From NCBI RefSeq assembly GCF_000382065.1, contig NZ_KB907500.1, positions 124,001 to 188,000 of the forward strand: 64,000 nt of DNA. Reading direction: 5' to 3'. The position numbers and the translations under genes are program-made. The stretch is from Stenotrophomonas hibiscicola ATCC 19867 (lineage in GTDB: Bacteria; Pseudomonadota; Gammaproteobacteria; Xanthomonadales; Xanthomonadaceae). Of this stretch, positions 1-8,229 are shown piece by piece (positions within the stretch are counted from its first letter, which is position 1; each line of letters starts with the position of its first letter). The notes under the pieces were generated by a model. That model searched no databases. It was not told where the DNA came from and worked only from the letters and a program-made list of their open reading frames with translations.

Positions 1-107
1 GGCACGTGCGGGGCCGCACCGGTGTGCGGGTGGCTTTGCCGGGCACACCGTACACCCACCCGAGCCTGCGTCCACAGCGCACCAGGGGGGATGGGCCACG
101 AACCTTT

Positions 108-126
108 GCAAATGCTAATCTTTCTC
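108..126 (+). promoter_or_regulatory. Fur box upstream of the siderophore receptor
   Basis: The 19 bases here match the classical Fur consensus GATAATGATAATCATTATC at 14 of 19 positions by hand count. The site also lies within a perfect 8-bp inverted repeat (TGCAAATG at 107-114, CATTTGCA at 126-133). It sits 26 bp before the start codon of a TonB-dependent receptor, where iron repression is expected. Confidence 0.7.
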
Positions 127-151
127 ATTTGCAGCCCATCCTGACTCCCTC

Positions 152-2293
152 ATGCCCCTTCCCGCCCTTCTGAAGAACGCGCTCTGCGCGGCGCTGTCCC
201 TTTCCCTGGCGACGCCTGCATTGGCCTCCCAAGCCCCAGCCGACGCCCCGAAGGATCTGGACAAGGTCGAAGTCCGCGGCCGCGCGCAGACGCTGTACCG
301 CGCCAACGATGCCGCTGTCGGCACTCGCACTGACACGCCTCTGGAACGGGTCCCTCAGTCGATCCAGGTCGTGCCGCGCGAGCTGATCGACGACCAGGCC
401 GCGCGTCAGGTCACCGACCTGTATCGCAGCATCAGCGGCATCAGCTTCTTCAGCTATGCCGGCGTTACCTTGCGCGGTTTCCGCCAGGAAAACGTGCTCT
501 ACGACGGTCTGCGCGGTGATCCCTATGCAGGCTTCTCGGTACCGCAGCTGTTCAACATCGAACGCGTGGAAGTGCTGAAGGGTCCGGCCGGTGCGCTGTA
601 CGGCGGTGGTGATGCGGGCGGTGTCATCAACTATGTGACGCGCAAGCCCAAGGCGCGCGCCGAACACCGCATCGAGCTGCAGGCAGGCGACAAGGACTTC
701 CGCGCCGGGTCGATCGAAGGCACCGGCCCCTTGAATGCCAGCGGCAGCATTCGCTATCGCGCCGGCCTCTATGCCGACAGCGAGCAGGGCGTACGCTGGA
801 ATGCCGACAGCGAAAGCGTGATCGGCGACGCCTCGCTGGCCTTCGACGTTGGCCAGACCGGCGAGCTGGTGCTGCAGTTCACCGACATCACCCAGAACCT
901 GGGCGGCAACCGGCTCCGGGGCGTCCCAGTGAACGATGCCGGCACCTTCCTGACCGACCGGCGATGGAACCACAACGAGGCCAGTGATTTCCTCGACATG
1001 CGCGCCAGGGTGGCGCTGGCGCAGTATCGCTTCGCACCGCTCGATACGCTGGACGTGGATATTGCTGCGCGCTGGTTCAGCAACAACGAGCACCAGATGT
1101 ACCACGAACCGATGGGGCTGATCGACCGTGACCGCGATGGCGTGGCCGAGTGGATGACGCGCCAGCTGCGCAACCAGATCCGCGACAACGAGGCGTTCAC
1201 CGCCAGCGGCAATGCCGTATGGCGGATCAACACCGGCCGTATCGAACACAAGGTGCTGTTCGGCGCCGACGTCTACCAGCTCGACGCCGACTTCACCGCG
1301 CAGACCGCCAACAGTGCCGACCTGGCACGCGGCGCCGGTCCGGTGCGCGGCATCGATCTGTTCAACCCGGTCTATGGCGCCAGCACCTGGCACGACTACA
1401 ATCTGGCCGCCCTGCCCTGGCGCAGCACCGCCACCCGCAGCAAGCGTTACGGTGGCTATCTGCAGGATGAGCTGGCACTGGGCACGCGCTGGCATGTGCT
1501 GGCCGGACTGCGTTGGGATGGTTTCCAGGACGACGATCGCATCACTGGTGGCAGCGTGGATGGCAACGACCTCAGCTGGCGGCTGGGCAGTACCTTTACC
1601 GTCCGGGACGGCGTGAACCTGTATGCCAACATCGCCAGCGGCTTCGTGCCGCAGAGTGCCGCCAACCAGAATCCGGCAGCCGGTGGGCCCTTCGACGCTG
1701 AGCGCAGCAGGCAATGGGAAATCGGCCTGAAATCCCTGCTGGCCGACCGTGTGACCCTGAACATGGCGGCCTACCGCATCGACCGCAGCAAGATCGTGCA
1801 GGCCACCGGCGAAGTGCGGGACGGCGTGAACCAGCTGGCCGCGCTGGGCCTGGTACGCAGCACGGGCATGGAACTGGACCTGCTGGCCGACGTGACCGAG
1901 CGCTGGGTGGTGAACCTGACCTACGCCTACAACGACGCACGGGTGAAGGATGCCGGCCCGAACGGCATCACCAATGCCTCCGGAGACCGCTTCGCGAATG
2001 CGCCACGCAACAAGCTCGGCCTGTGGACGCGCTACGACCTGCCGTCGATCAATTCGGCCATTGGCTTCGGCGCCGACCATGTGGGCCAGCGTGTCAGCCT
2101 GGATGGGCAGACGGTCAAGGCTTACACGGCGTTCGACATGAGCTGGAAGACCACGTGGAAGCAGTGGCAGTTCCAGGCCAACGTCAAGAACCTGTTCGAC
2201 AAGGTGTACGCGGCCAGCGGCTTCATCGAGCGCAACGGGCATTTCCCGGGCGAGCCGCGACGGGTGTATGTGCAGGCGGCCTACCGCTTCTGA
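152..2293 (+). CDS. TonB-dependent siderophore receptor
   Basis: Outer-membrane receptor that would import a ferric siderophore using TonB-ExbBD energy. The 713-residue protein has a signal peptide (about residues 1-25, ending LASQA), a TonB-box-like segment (DKVEVRGR, about 37-44), an N-terminal plug typical of siderophore receptors (VPQSIQVVPRELIDDQ, then RGF and the ERVEVLKGPAGALYG motif), and a beta-barrel ending in the aromatic C-terminus YRF. Length fits the FhuA/FpvA-like family. The start was chosen because the signal peptide begins there. A Fur box lies just upstream, so iron limitation should induce it. The ligand cannot be deduced. Confidence 0.92.
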   Translation: MPLPALLKNALCAALSLSLATPALASQAPADAPKDLDKVEVRGRAQTLYRANDAAVGTRTDTPLERVPQSIQVVPRELIDDQAARQVTDLYRSISGISFFSYAGVTLRGFRQENVLYDGLRGDPYAGFSVPQLFNIERVEVLKGPAGALYGGGDAGGVINYVTRKPKARAEHRIELQAGDKDFRAGSIEGTGPLNASGSIRYRAGLYADSEQGVRWNADSESVIGDASLAFDVGQTGELVLQFTDITQNLGGNRLRGVPVNDAGTFLTDRRWNHNEASDFLDMRARVALAQYRFAPLDTLDVDIAARWFSNNEHQMYHEPMGLIDRDRDGVAEWMTRQLRNQIRDNEAFTASGNAVWRINTGRIEHKVLFGADVYQLDADFTAQTANSADLARGAGPVRGIDLFNPVYGASTWHDYNLAALPWRSTATRSKRYGGYLQDELALGTRWHVLAGLRWDGFQDDDRITGGSVDGNDLSWRLGSTFTVRDGVNLYANIASGFVPQSAANQNPAAGGPFDAERSRQWEIGLKSLLADRVTLNMAAYRIDRSKIVQATGEVRDGVNQLAALGLVRSTGMELDLLADVTERWVVNLTYAYNDARVKDAGPNGITNASGDRFANAPRNKLGLWTRYDLPSINSAIGFGADHVGQRVSLDGQTVKAYTAFDMSWKTTWKQWQFQANVKNLFDKVYAASGFIERNGHFPGEPRRVYVQAAYRF

Positions 2294-2492
2294 TCCATTG
2301 ATCCGGTCCCCCTTTTGGGAATTCAGGCGAGCCGCGGGGCGGGCCGCGCATGCGCCCCCGATTCAGGTATGCTTTCGCGCGTTCAGCCACACCAGCAGGT
2401 CGCCGGCGGCAAAGCACGCGGTGCAGCACGGACGTTGCGGACGAGCACGAGACACACCATGGATGTTTCAGCGTAACCACAGGGGAAAATGG

Positions 2493-3059
2493 ATGAAGAA
2501 GTTTCTGTTCGCAGCGATCCTCGCTGTGTCGCTGGTGGGCTGCACCACCAATCCGCCGCTCAATTTCTCGGTGCCGAACGTCGGGGTCAGCAGCAAGAAG
2601 ATCGACGGTGAGCTGAAGTCGCTGACGGTCACACTGGCACGCCCGGACGAGGCCAAAGGCAAGATCCCGGCGCAGGCCCAGCACGAAGTGCCGCAGATGT
2701 GGCAGAACGCGCTGACCGAAGCACTGAACAAGATGGCGGTGTTCCGCGACGATGCACCGGTGAAGCTGAGCCTGTCGGTGAAGATCCTGGCCATTGACAT
2801 TCCCAGTTTCGGGGCATCGATGACCACAAAGACGATCGCCCGTTATGAGCTGATCGATCGTGCCACCGGCAGCATCGTCTACACCCAGGACGTCAGCGCT
2901 TCCGGCGAGGTGCCGTTCAACTATGCATTTGCCGGTGTCATTCGCGCTCGCGAATCCATCAGCCGCTCGGCGCAGAACAACATCGCCCAGTTCCTGCAGG
3001 CGCTGGAGACCGTGGACATCACCAAGCCGATGTTCCCCAACAAGCAGGAAGCGCCGTGA
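2493..3059 (+). CDS. Predicted lipoprotein of unknown function
   Basis: A 188-residue secreted protein with a lipoprotein signal (MKKFLFAAILAVSLVGC; lipobox LVGC with Cys17 as the predicted acylated residue). The start at 2493 is preferred because AGGGGA precedes it at 2481-2486 and the signal peptide begins exactly there; the frame is open further upstream but without a signal. The mature part contains a helical stretch (QHEVPQMWQNALTEALNKM) and beta-rich sequence. I do not recognise a named domain. The stop overlaps the start of the next lipoprotein gene by 4 bp, so the two are probably co-translated. Confidence 0.8.
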   Translation: MKKFLFAAILAVSLVGCTTNPPLNFSVPNVGVSSKKIDGELKSLTVTLARPDEAKGKIPAQAQHEVPQMWQNALTEALNKMAVFRDDAPVKLSLSVKILAIDIPSFGASMTTKTIARYELIDRATGSIVYTQDVSASGEVPFNYAFAGVIRARESISRSAQNNIAQFLQALETVDITKPMFPNKQEAP

Positions 3060-3526
3060 GACGCCCGTTGCTGACCGCTTCGGTGGCGGCAATGCTGACG
3101 GCCTGCGCACCCAACGTGCGCACCGACAGTTACTCCATCGGCTCGGTGGGACAGGTCAACCGCACGGTGGGCGGTACGGTCGTCAGCGTTCGCGCGGTCA
3201 GTATCGACGGTTCGCAGGGAGGCGGAGCCGTTGCCGGCGCTGCGGCTGGCGGGGTGGCCGGCTCCACCATCGGCGGCAGCGACCAGGCAGCGGCCATCGG
3301 TGCCATTGGCGGCCTGGTGGCAGGCGCGATTGCCGGTGCGGCCTCTGAACGCGCACTCTCCCAGGCCAAGGGCCTGGAGTACGTGGTGCAGACGGAGAAC
3401 GGCAATCTGATGACCGTTGTGCAGGGCCCGGACCCGGTGTTCAGCACCGGCACGCGAGTCTTGGTGCTGTATGGATCCCCCTCGCGGATCATTGCCGATC
3501 CGCGTCAACCGAAAGCTGCTCCGTAG
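3056..3526 (+). CDS. Glycine-zipper outer-membrane lipoprotein (SlyB/Pcp-like)
   Basis: A 156-residue lipoprotein starting with GTG that overlaps the upstream stop codon (GTGA). The lipobox is LTAC near residue 17. The centre, about residues 58-100, is a glycine/alanine-rich 2TM glycine zipper (GGGAVAGAAAGGVAG, GAIGGLVAGAIAGA), the hallmark of SlyB/Pcp/Rick_17kDa lipoproteins that sit in the outer membrane. The C-terminus has a small beta domain with the pattern V-QGPDPVFSTGTRVLVLYG that is usual in this family. The paired upstream lipoprotein suggests a shared envelope role, but the exact function is unknown. Confidence 0.82.
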   Translation: MRRPLLTASVAAMLTACAPNVRTDSYSIGSVGQVNRTVGGTVVSVRAVSIDGSQGGGAVAGAAAGGVAGSTIGGSDQAAAIGAIGGLVAGAIAGAASERALSQAKGLEYVVQTENGNLMTVVQGPDPVFSTGTRVLVLYGSPSRIIADPRQPKAAP

Positions 3527-3535
3527 TACCCGTGG

Positions 3536-3555
3536 TGCCCCTCCTGCCAGGGGCA
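3536..3555 (+). terminator. Possible weak terminator hairpin
   Basis: A perfect 7-bp inverted repeat (TGCCCCT/AGGGGCA, 6-nt loop) lies 10 bp after the lipoprotein pair. No T-run follows, so intrinsic termination is uncertain. Confidence 0.35.
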
Positions 3556-3659
3556 TCGCTCCAGCCGCTACGGGTGGTGTCATTCAACCCATCCGTATTG
3601 CGTGTAAGCGCGAGCGCATCCGGCCGGAATGCGCCGCCGCAGTGGAACCGGAAGTGTCT

Positions 3660-4013
3660 TCAACCCTGGCAATCGCCTTCCGTGCTTCCATGGCCGCGAT
3701 AGGTTTCTCCCCACTCGCGCATGGCCAGCAGCACCGGCACCAGCGTGCGGCCGAACTCGGACAGCTCGTATTCCACCTTCGGCGGCACTTCCGGGTACAC
3801 GTGGCGGATCACAACGCCATCTGCTTCCAGTTCACGCAGCTGGCTGGTGAGCATGGACTGGGTGGCATTGGGCACCCGCCGGGTCAGCTCCATGAAACGC
3901 CGCTTGCCGGTCATCAGGTGAAACAGAATGATCGGCTTCCACACGCCACCGATGACCGACAGCGTGACTTCCACCGCGCAACCACTCTTGCCGTCCCACC
4001 GTTTGCTACGCAT
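3660..4013 (-). CDS. HxlR-family transcriptional regulator
   Basis: A 117-residue winged-helix DNA-binding protein. It shows the HxlR/MarR-like pattern: GCAVEVTLSVIGGVWKPIIL near residues 11-30 (usually C-P-V-x-L-IGGKWK), FMELTRRVPNATQSMLTSQLRELEADG for the recognition region, and VYPEVPPKVEYELSEFGRTLVPVL for the wing. It is transcribed away from an acuI-type reductase with about 100 bp between starts, a usual arrangement in which the regulator controls the neighbour in response to electrophiles or quinones. The inducer is not known. Cys12 is a candidate redox sensor, as in some family members. Confidence 0.88.
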   Translation of the reverse strand: MRSKRWDGKSGCAVEVTLSVIGGVWKPIILFHLMTGKRRFMELTRRVPNATQSMLTSQLRELEADGVVIRHVYPEVPPKVEYELSEFGRTLVPVLLAMREWGETYRGHGSTEGDCQG

Positions 4014-4022
4014 GCATACTCC

Positions 4023-4047
4023 GGAAAACCATAGTACCTACGGAAAA
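4023..4047. promoter_or_regulatory. Candidate HxlR operator region
   Basis: Two GGAAAA hexamers (4023-4028 and 4042-4047), 19 bp apart in direct orientation, flank ACCATAGTACCTAC between the divergent HxlR and acuI-like genes. Two helical turns of spacing on one face would suit a dimeric regulator. This is inference from position only. Confidence 0.25.
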
Positions 4048-4114
4048 TCGTCGTTCTTGTTGCGATAGAGGCGCGAGCCTAGCATGGCCCCATCCCATGA
4101 ATGTGAGGCCATCC

Positions 4115-5104
4115 ATGACGTTCAAAGCACTGCTGACCCGCAAGACGAACAACCAGCTCTCGACCGAGCTGGTCGATTTCGACGAGGCCGACCTGATGGA
4201 CGGCGACGTCCTGGTACAGGTCGAGTACTCCACGCTCAACTACAAGGATGCGCTTGCCCTCACCGGCAAGAGTCCGATCATCCGGACGTTTCCGCTCATT
4301 CCCGGCATCGATCTGGCAGGCGTAGTGCTGGAATCCAGCAGGGCCAACTTCAAGCCAGGCGATCGCGTCGTGCTCAATGGCTGGGACCTGAGCATGGGCC
4401 ACCACGGCGGCCTGGCCCAGCGCGCGCGCGTGCGGGGCGAGTGGCTCAACCGGATTCCCGACAACCTGACAACCCGCGACGCCATGGCCATCGGCACCGC
4501 TGGCTACACCGCGATGCTGTGCGTGCTGGCCCTGGAACATGCCGGGGTGGCGCCTGCACAGGGCGATGTGCTGGTCACCGGCGCCAACGGCGGCGTCGGC
4601 TCGATCGCGGTGGCGATCCTCTCGAAGCTGGGCTACCGCGTGGTGGCCGCCACCGGGCGACCGGAGCACGCCGACTATCTGCACAACCTGGGTGCGGCCG
4701 AGATCATCGATCGTGCGCAGCTTTCGGAGCCGCGCGAGCGGCCGGTGAGTGCCGAGCGCTGGGCCGGCGTGGTGGATGTGGCCGGCGGCACGACGCTGGT
4801 CAATGCCATCGCCGAAACGAAGTACCGCGGTGCCGTGGCCGCCTGTGGCCTGGCCCAGAGCGATGCGCTGCACGGCTCGGTGCTGCCCTTCATCCTGCGC
4901 AATGTGACCCTTGCTGGCATCGATTCGGTGAATGCGCCACAAGAGGTTCGCCAGCGCGCCTGGGATCGGCTCGCGACCGACCTGGATCCGCGGAAGCTGG
5001 AAAGCACCGTGCAGCAGATCGGCCTGGCAGAGGTGCTGGATGTCTATGAGCAGATCATCCCCGGCAAGGTGCGCGGCCGCATCGTCGTGGATGTGAACGC
5101 CTGA
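4115..5104 (+). CDS. acuI: AcuI/YhdH-type acrylyl-CoA reductase (NADPH), quinone oxidoreductase-like
   Basis: Medium-chain dehydrogenase/reductase of the zinc-free AcuI/YhdH branch, which reduces acryloyl-CoA to propionyl-CoA with NADPH. The 329-residue frame matches the family length. Visible motifs are STLNYKDALALTGKSPIIR and PLIPGIDLAGVV in the substrate domain, TAGYTAMLCVLALE, and the nucleotide-binding loop VTGANGGVGSIAVAIL. An upstream in-frame ATG exists at 4097, but GAGG at 4105-4108 is correctly spaced for 4115 and the family begins at the equivalent residue. Divergent from the HxlR regulator. In vivo it may act on other enoyl electrophiles. Confidence 0.87.
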   Translation: MTFKALLTRKTNNQLSTELVDFDEADLMDGDVLVQVEYSTLNYKDALALTGKSPIIRTFPLIPGIDLAGVVLESSRANFKPGDRVVLNGWDLSMGHHGGLAQRARVRGEWLNRIPDNLTTRDAMAIGTAGYTAMLCVLALEHAGVAPAQGDVLVTGANGGVGSIAVAILSKLGYRVVAATGRPEHADYLHNLGAAEIIDRAQLSEPRERPVSAERWAGVVDVAGGTTLVNAIAETKYRGAVAACGLAQSDALHGSVLPFILRNVTLAGIDSVNAPQEVRQRAWDRLATDLDPRKLESTVQQIGLAEVLDVYEQIIPGKVRGRIVVDVNA

Positions 5105-5248
5105 CGCCTGTCGCGCTGGCGAGGGTGCAATGCCATCGCTGGCGCGCGTGTGCGAGTGACCGGAAACGCAGCGTGCCATGCCAAGCCGCCTTATCATGGG
5201 TCGGCAAGGGCGCTTTACGCCCGGTGACGTACGCAAGGCAGTATCTGG

Positions 5249-8008
5249 ATGTCTATGGAATGGCGCCCCTCGCGCTGGGGCCAGCGTGTGACCCGCTCGC
5301 CGGACTGGCAGTTGCGGCTGGATGGCGAACAGGTCGCGCTTTTGATCGACGGCAGGCAGTACCGCCAGCATGTAGCGAACGAACACAGCGTGCGGGTCGT
5401 TCGCGGCGTGCTCTGGTCCAGGGTCGAACTGACGACCGAGCGCGGTGAGGCACTGTCCGTGGATGGGCTGCCCAACAGCCAGGGCTCCCGGCTTGCGGCT
5501 GCCGTGCAGCACGTGCTTTTCGCGCGCTCCAGGCGGGGGCGCAAGGCACTGTTTGAGCGCGTTCTGGCGCAGATCCAGGCGTGGCTGGCCGAGGCAGATG
5601 CGCTTACCGACCGAGGCACCACCGGCCGCCGCTGGATCACGCACGAACAGCAGCAGGCGCTGCTGGCCGACCGCCCCACCCTGCCCCTCCCGTCAGCCGA
5701 GCTCGAGCAGCTGTTCCTCGACGAGGAGGTGCACGACGACCTGCACGCGCCCGGCCACCGCATGGCGCTGGACGCACTGCACGACTGGCAGCTGGATTGG
5801 CCCGCCGTGTGGGCGGACGCCAATGAGGCAATGGCGACCCGCGAACTGGGTCTGGCCAAGCCCTTCCTGGACCGGGTCGAGAGCAGGCCGCTGACCGAGG
5901 AGCAGGCTCGCGCCGTCATCTGCTTCGACAACCGCGTGCAGGTCGTGGCCGCGGCCGGCTCCGGGAAGACCTCCACGATGGTCGCCAAGGCCGCGTATGC
6001 CATTGATCGCGGCTTTTTCGAACCCGAACGGATCGTGATGCTCGCCTTCAACAAGGATGCCGCCCAGGAGCTGCAGGAGCGCGCACAGCGATGCTTCAGC
6101 CGGCTCGGCATGGGCGACACCGTAGTGGAGGCCCGGACCTTTCACGCCCTGGGCCTGTCCATCATCGCCAAGGCCACGGGGCGCAAGCCGGATATCCCGG
6201 AATGGGCGGTCGACGCGGCGCTGGGCTTCAACAAGCTGGCCGACCTGGTGGACGACCTGAAGGATCGCTCGACCCACTTCCGCACCCAGTGGGACATGTT
6301 CCGCCTGGTGTTCGGGCGCGACCTGCCGCCATTCGGCGCGGAAATGGAGGCCGATGGCTACGACCGCGATGGCACGCCCTACATCCGCACACTGCAGGGC
6401 GAGCGGGTAAAGAGCCTGGACGAGTGCGTGATCGCCAACTGGCTGTTCTACAACGGCGTGGTGTACGACTACAAGCGGCGCTACGAGTTGGATACCGCGA
6501 CGGATACCCATCGCCAGTATCGCCCGGACTTCTACTATCCGGACGCCCGGCTCTGTCACGAGCACTTTGCGCTGGATGCCGATGGCCAGCCGCCGAAGCA
6601 CTTTCCCAACTACAACGAAGGGATGCACTGGAAGCGGCCGCAGCATGCGGCACGCGGCACCGCAGTGGTCGAAACGACGTCGTTCGGCCTGCGCAGTGGA
6701 CAGGCCCTGCAGGATCTGGCCGAGCGGCTGGGTGCGTCTGGTGTCGAACTCGACCCGAACCCGGATCGCGAGCTGCCTGACCAGGGTGCCAGGCCGATGC
6801 CCGATGCCGACCTGATCGGCTTGATGCGGACCTTCATTGCGCACGCCAAGAGCAACTGCCTGACGCTGGACGATATGGCAGCGCGCCTGCGGCAGATGCC
6901 TGAGGATCAGTTCAAGGAACGCTACCGGCGCTTCCTGGAGATCGCCGGGCCGGTTTTCCAGGCCTGGGACGATGCACTGGCTGACGAGCGCAGCATTGAT
7001 TTCGAAGACATGCTCAACATGGCCGCCGGGCTGCTGGAACAGGGCCACTATGAATCACCCTACGAACTGGTGATGGCCGACGAATTCCAGGACGCTTCGC
7101 GCGCCCGTGCGCGCCTCTGCCGTGCGCTGGTCAGCCAACCGGGCCGCCATCTGTTTGCGGTGGGCGATGACTGGCAGTCGATCAATCGCTTCGCTGGCGC
7201 CGACGTTTCGGTGATGACCGGTTTCCGCGAGTGGATGGGGCATGGCCAGGTGCTGAAACTGGAGCAGACGTTCCGCTGCCCGCAGGCACTGTGTGATGTT
7301 TCCAGCCGCTTCATCAGCCGCAACCCCGCGCAGATGGCCAAGAAGGTCCGCTCTGCTGCGCCGGCAGTCGGCCCGGTGCTGCAGGCGTTCCAGATGAACC
7401 GGCGTGAGGAGGTGCAGGATGGCGTTCGCCAGTACCTTTCGAAGCTGCACCAGCAACTGTTGTCAGGCGCGGTGGCGCAGGGCCGCAATGGACGCGTGAC
7501 GGTCTTTGTTCTGGGGCGGTATCGCGCGGATCGCGGTGCGATGCCTTCGGATTGGAAGACGGCCTTTGGCAGCACGATGGACGTCGAGTTCCTGACCGCA
7601 CATCGATCGAAGGGGCGCGAGGCGGACTACGTGATCCTGCCGGGCATGATCAACCGCAGCTTCCCGAGCCTGCGTGCGGATGACCCGGTGCTTTCGCTGG
7701 CAATGCCGGACGGGGATACCTATCCACTGAGCGAAGAACGACGGTTGTTCTATGTCGCGCTCACGCGTGCGCGGCGGTCGGTTGCGATGTTCACCCTGCA
7801 GGGCAAGCACTCGCCATTCCTGGATGAGCTGGTGAAGGACGGAGCAGTGGAAGTGACCGCGATTTCAGGTGCGGCCATTTCGGAAGAGCGCTGCCCAGCG
7901 TGCAAGGTGGGCGTGTTCGTGGACCGCAATGGGCCGCATGGGGCCTTCCGGTCGTGCTCCAGCTATCCGTTGTGCCACAACAAGCCGAAGGATGGGCGTC
8001 GCGGGTAG
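5249..8008 (+). CDS. UvrD-family superfamily-1 helicase with nuclease-like insertion and C-terminal zinc ribbon
   Basis: A 919-residue protein of the helicase IV (HelD) type. The N-terminal ~210 residues resemble the helicase IV N-domain. SF1 motifs follow: Q-motif LTEEQARAVI, Walker A AAAGSGKT (about 234-241), DEFQD (about 611-615), GDDWQSINRFAGA, LEQTFRCPQ, TAHRSKGREADYVI and YVALTRARR. Between motifs Ia and II lies YRPDFYYP followed by HEHFAL (about 424-440), which resembles the E/D-x-PDF-...-EHF core of PD-(D/E)xK nucleases inserted in some helicases. The C-terminus carries CPACK...CSSYPLC (about 881-908), a topoisomerase-type zinc finger. The role is probably DNA repair or processing. 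It ends beside the island attachment site. Confidence 0.85.
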   Translation: MSMEWRPSRWGQRVTRSPDWQLRLDGEQVALLIDGRQYRQHVANEHSVRVVRGVLWSRVELTTERGEALSVDGLPNSQGSRLAAAVQHVLFARSRRGRKALFERVLAQIQAWLAEADALTDRGTTGRRWITHEQQQALLADRPTLPLPSAELEQLFLDEEVHDDLHAPGHRMALDALHDWQLDWPAVWADANEAMATRELGLAKPFLDRVESRPLTEEQARAVICFDNRVQVVAAAGSGKTSTMVAKAAYAIDRGFFEPERIVMLAFNKDAAQELQERAQRCFSRLGMGDTVVEARTFHALGLSIIAKATGRKPDIPEWAVDAALGFNKLADLVDDLKDRSTHFRTQWDMFRLVFGRDLPPFGAEMEADGYDRDGTPYIRTLQGERVKSLDECVIANWLFYNGVVYDYKRRYELDTATDTHRQYRPDFYYPDARLCHEHFALDADGQPPKHFPNYNEGMHWKRPQHAARGTAVVETTSFGLRSGQALQDLAERLGASGVELDPNPDRELPDQGARPMPDADLIGLMRTFIAHAKSNCLTLDDMAARLRQMPEDQFKERYRRFLEIAGPVFQAWDDALADERSIDFEDMLNMAAGLLEQGHYESPYELVMADEFQDASRARARLCRALVSQPGRHLFAVGDDWQSINRFAGADVSVMTGFREWMGHGQVLKLEQTFRCPQALCDVSSRFISRNPAQMAKKVRSAAPAVGPVLQAFQMNRREEVQDGVRQYLSKLHQQLLSGAVAQGRNGRVTVFVLGRYRADRGAMPSDWKTAFGSTMDVEFLTAHRSKGREADYVILPGMINRSFPSLRADDPVLSLAMPDGDTYPLSEERRLFYVALTRARRSVAMFTLQGKHSPFLDELVKDGAVEVTAISGAAISEERCPACKVGVFVDRNGPHGAFRSCSSYPLCHNKPKDGRRG

Positions 8009-8027
8009 AGAAGCTTGAGAAAACAAG

Positions 8028-8051
8028 AAGGCCCCTGTCGCCAGGGGCCTT
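8028..8051 (+). terminator. Terminator hairpin after the helicase gene
   Basis: A perfect 10-bp stem (AAGGCCCCTG/CAGGGGCCTT) with a 4-nt loop begins 20 bp after the helicase stop. The T-run is short. It lies immediately before the left island boundary, so it is probably a chromosomal terminator that predates the insertion. Confidence 0.65.
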
Positions 8052-8060
8052 GTGGAATCC

Positions 8061-8075
8061 TGGCGGAGAGAGTGG
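8061..8075. repeat. Left attachment site (tRNA-Ser 3'-end copy)
   Basis: TGGCGGAGAGAGTGG, identical to the 3' terminal 15 bases of the tRNA-Ser gene at 16087-16101 (opposite strand sense). After one to five mismatches GAAC also matches, so homology extends weakly to about 8084. This is a duplicated tRNA end created by integrase-mediated insertion. Confidence 0.82.
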
Positions 8076-8200
8076 CAGACGAACAAAATTTATGTTTAAA
8101 GTCTGAGCAGCTCACCCCTCCAGAAAAAACACATAAATTCAATGTCTTATTTCAAATAAATTGGTTCGCCTTCGCTGGCCAGCAAATCAAGATGTCCCTA

Positions 8201-8226
8201 CAATGTTGGGAACAAAGTAGGGAACA
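8201..8226 (+). promoter_or_regulatory. Left pair of candidate integrase arm-type sites
   Basis: Two GGGAACA boxes (8208-8214 and 8220-8226) spaced 12 bp start to start, the first within CAATGTTGGGAACAA. The same 15-mer and the same 12-bp pair occur at the right end (16015-16034). The second box also serves as the likely ribosome-binding site of the integrase (AGGGAA before ATG 8230), so bound integrase could repress its own synthesis. Function is inferred. Confidence 0.5.
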
Positions 8227-8229
8227 CAT

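Noticed and set aside
125..2242. Long minus-strand frame opposite the siderophore receptor
   Set aside because: It is antisense to a clear TonB-dependent receptor and has the composition of a GC-rich shadow, with no recognisable domain.
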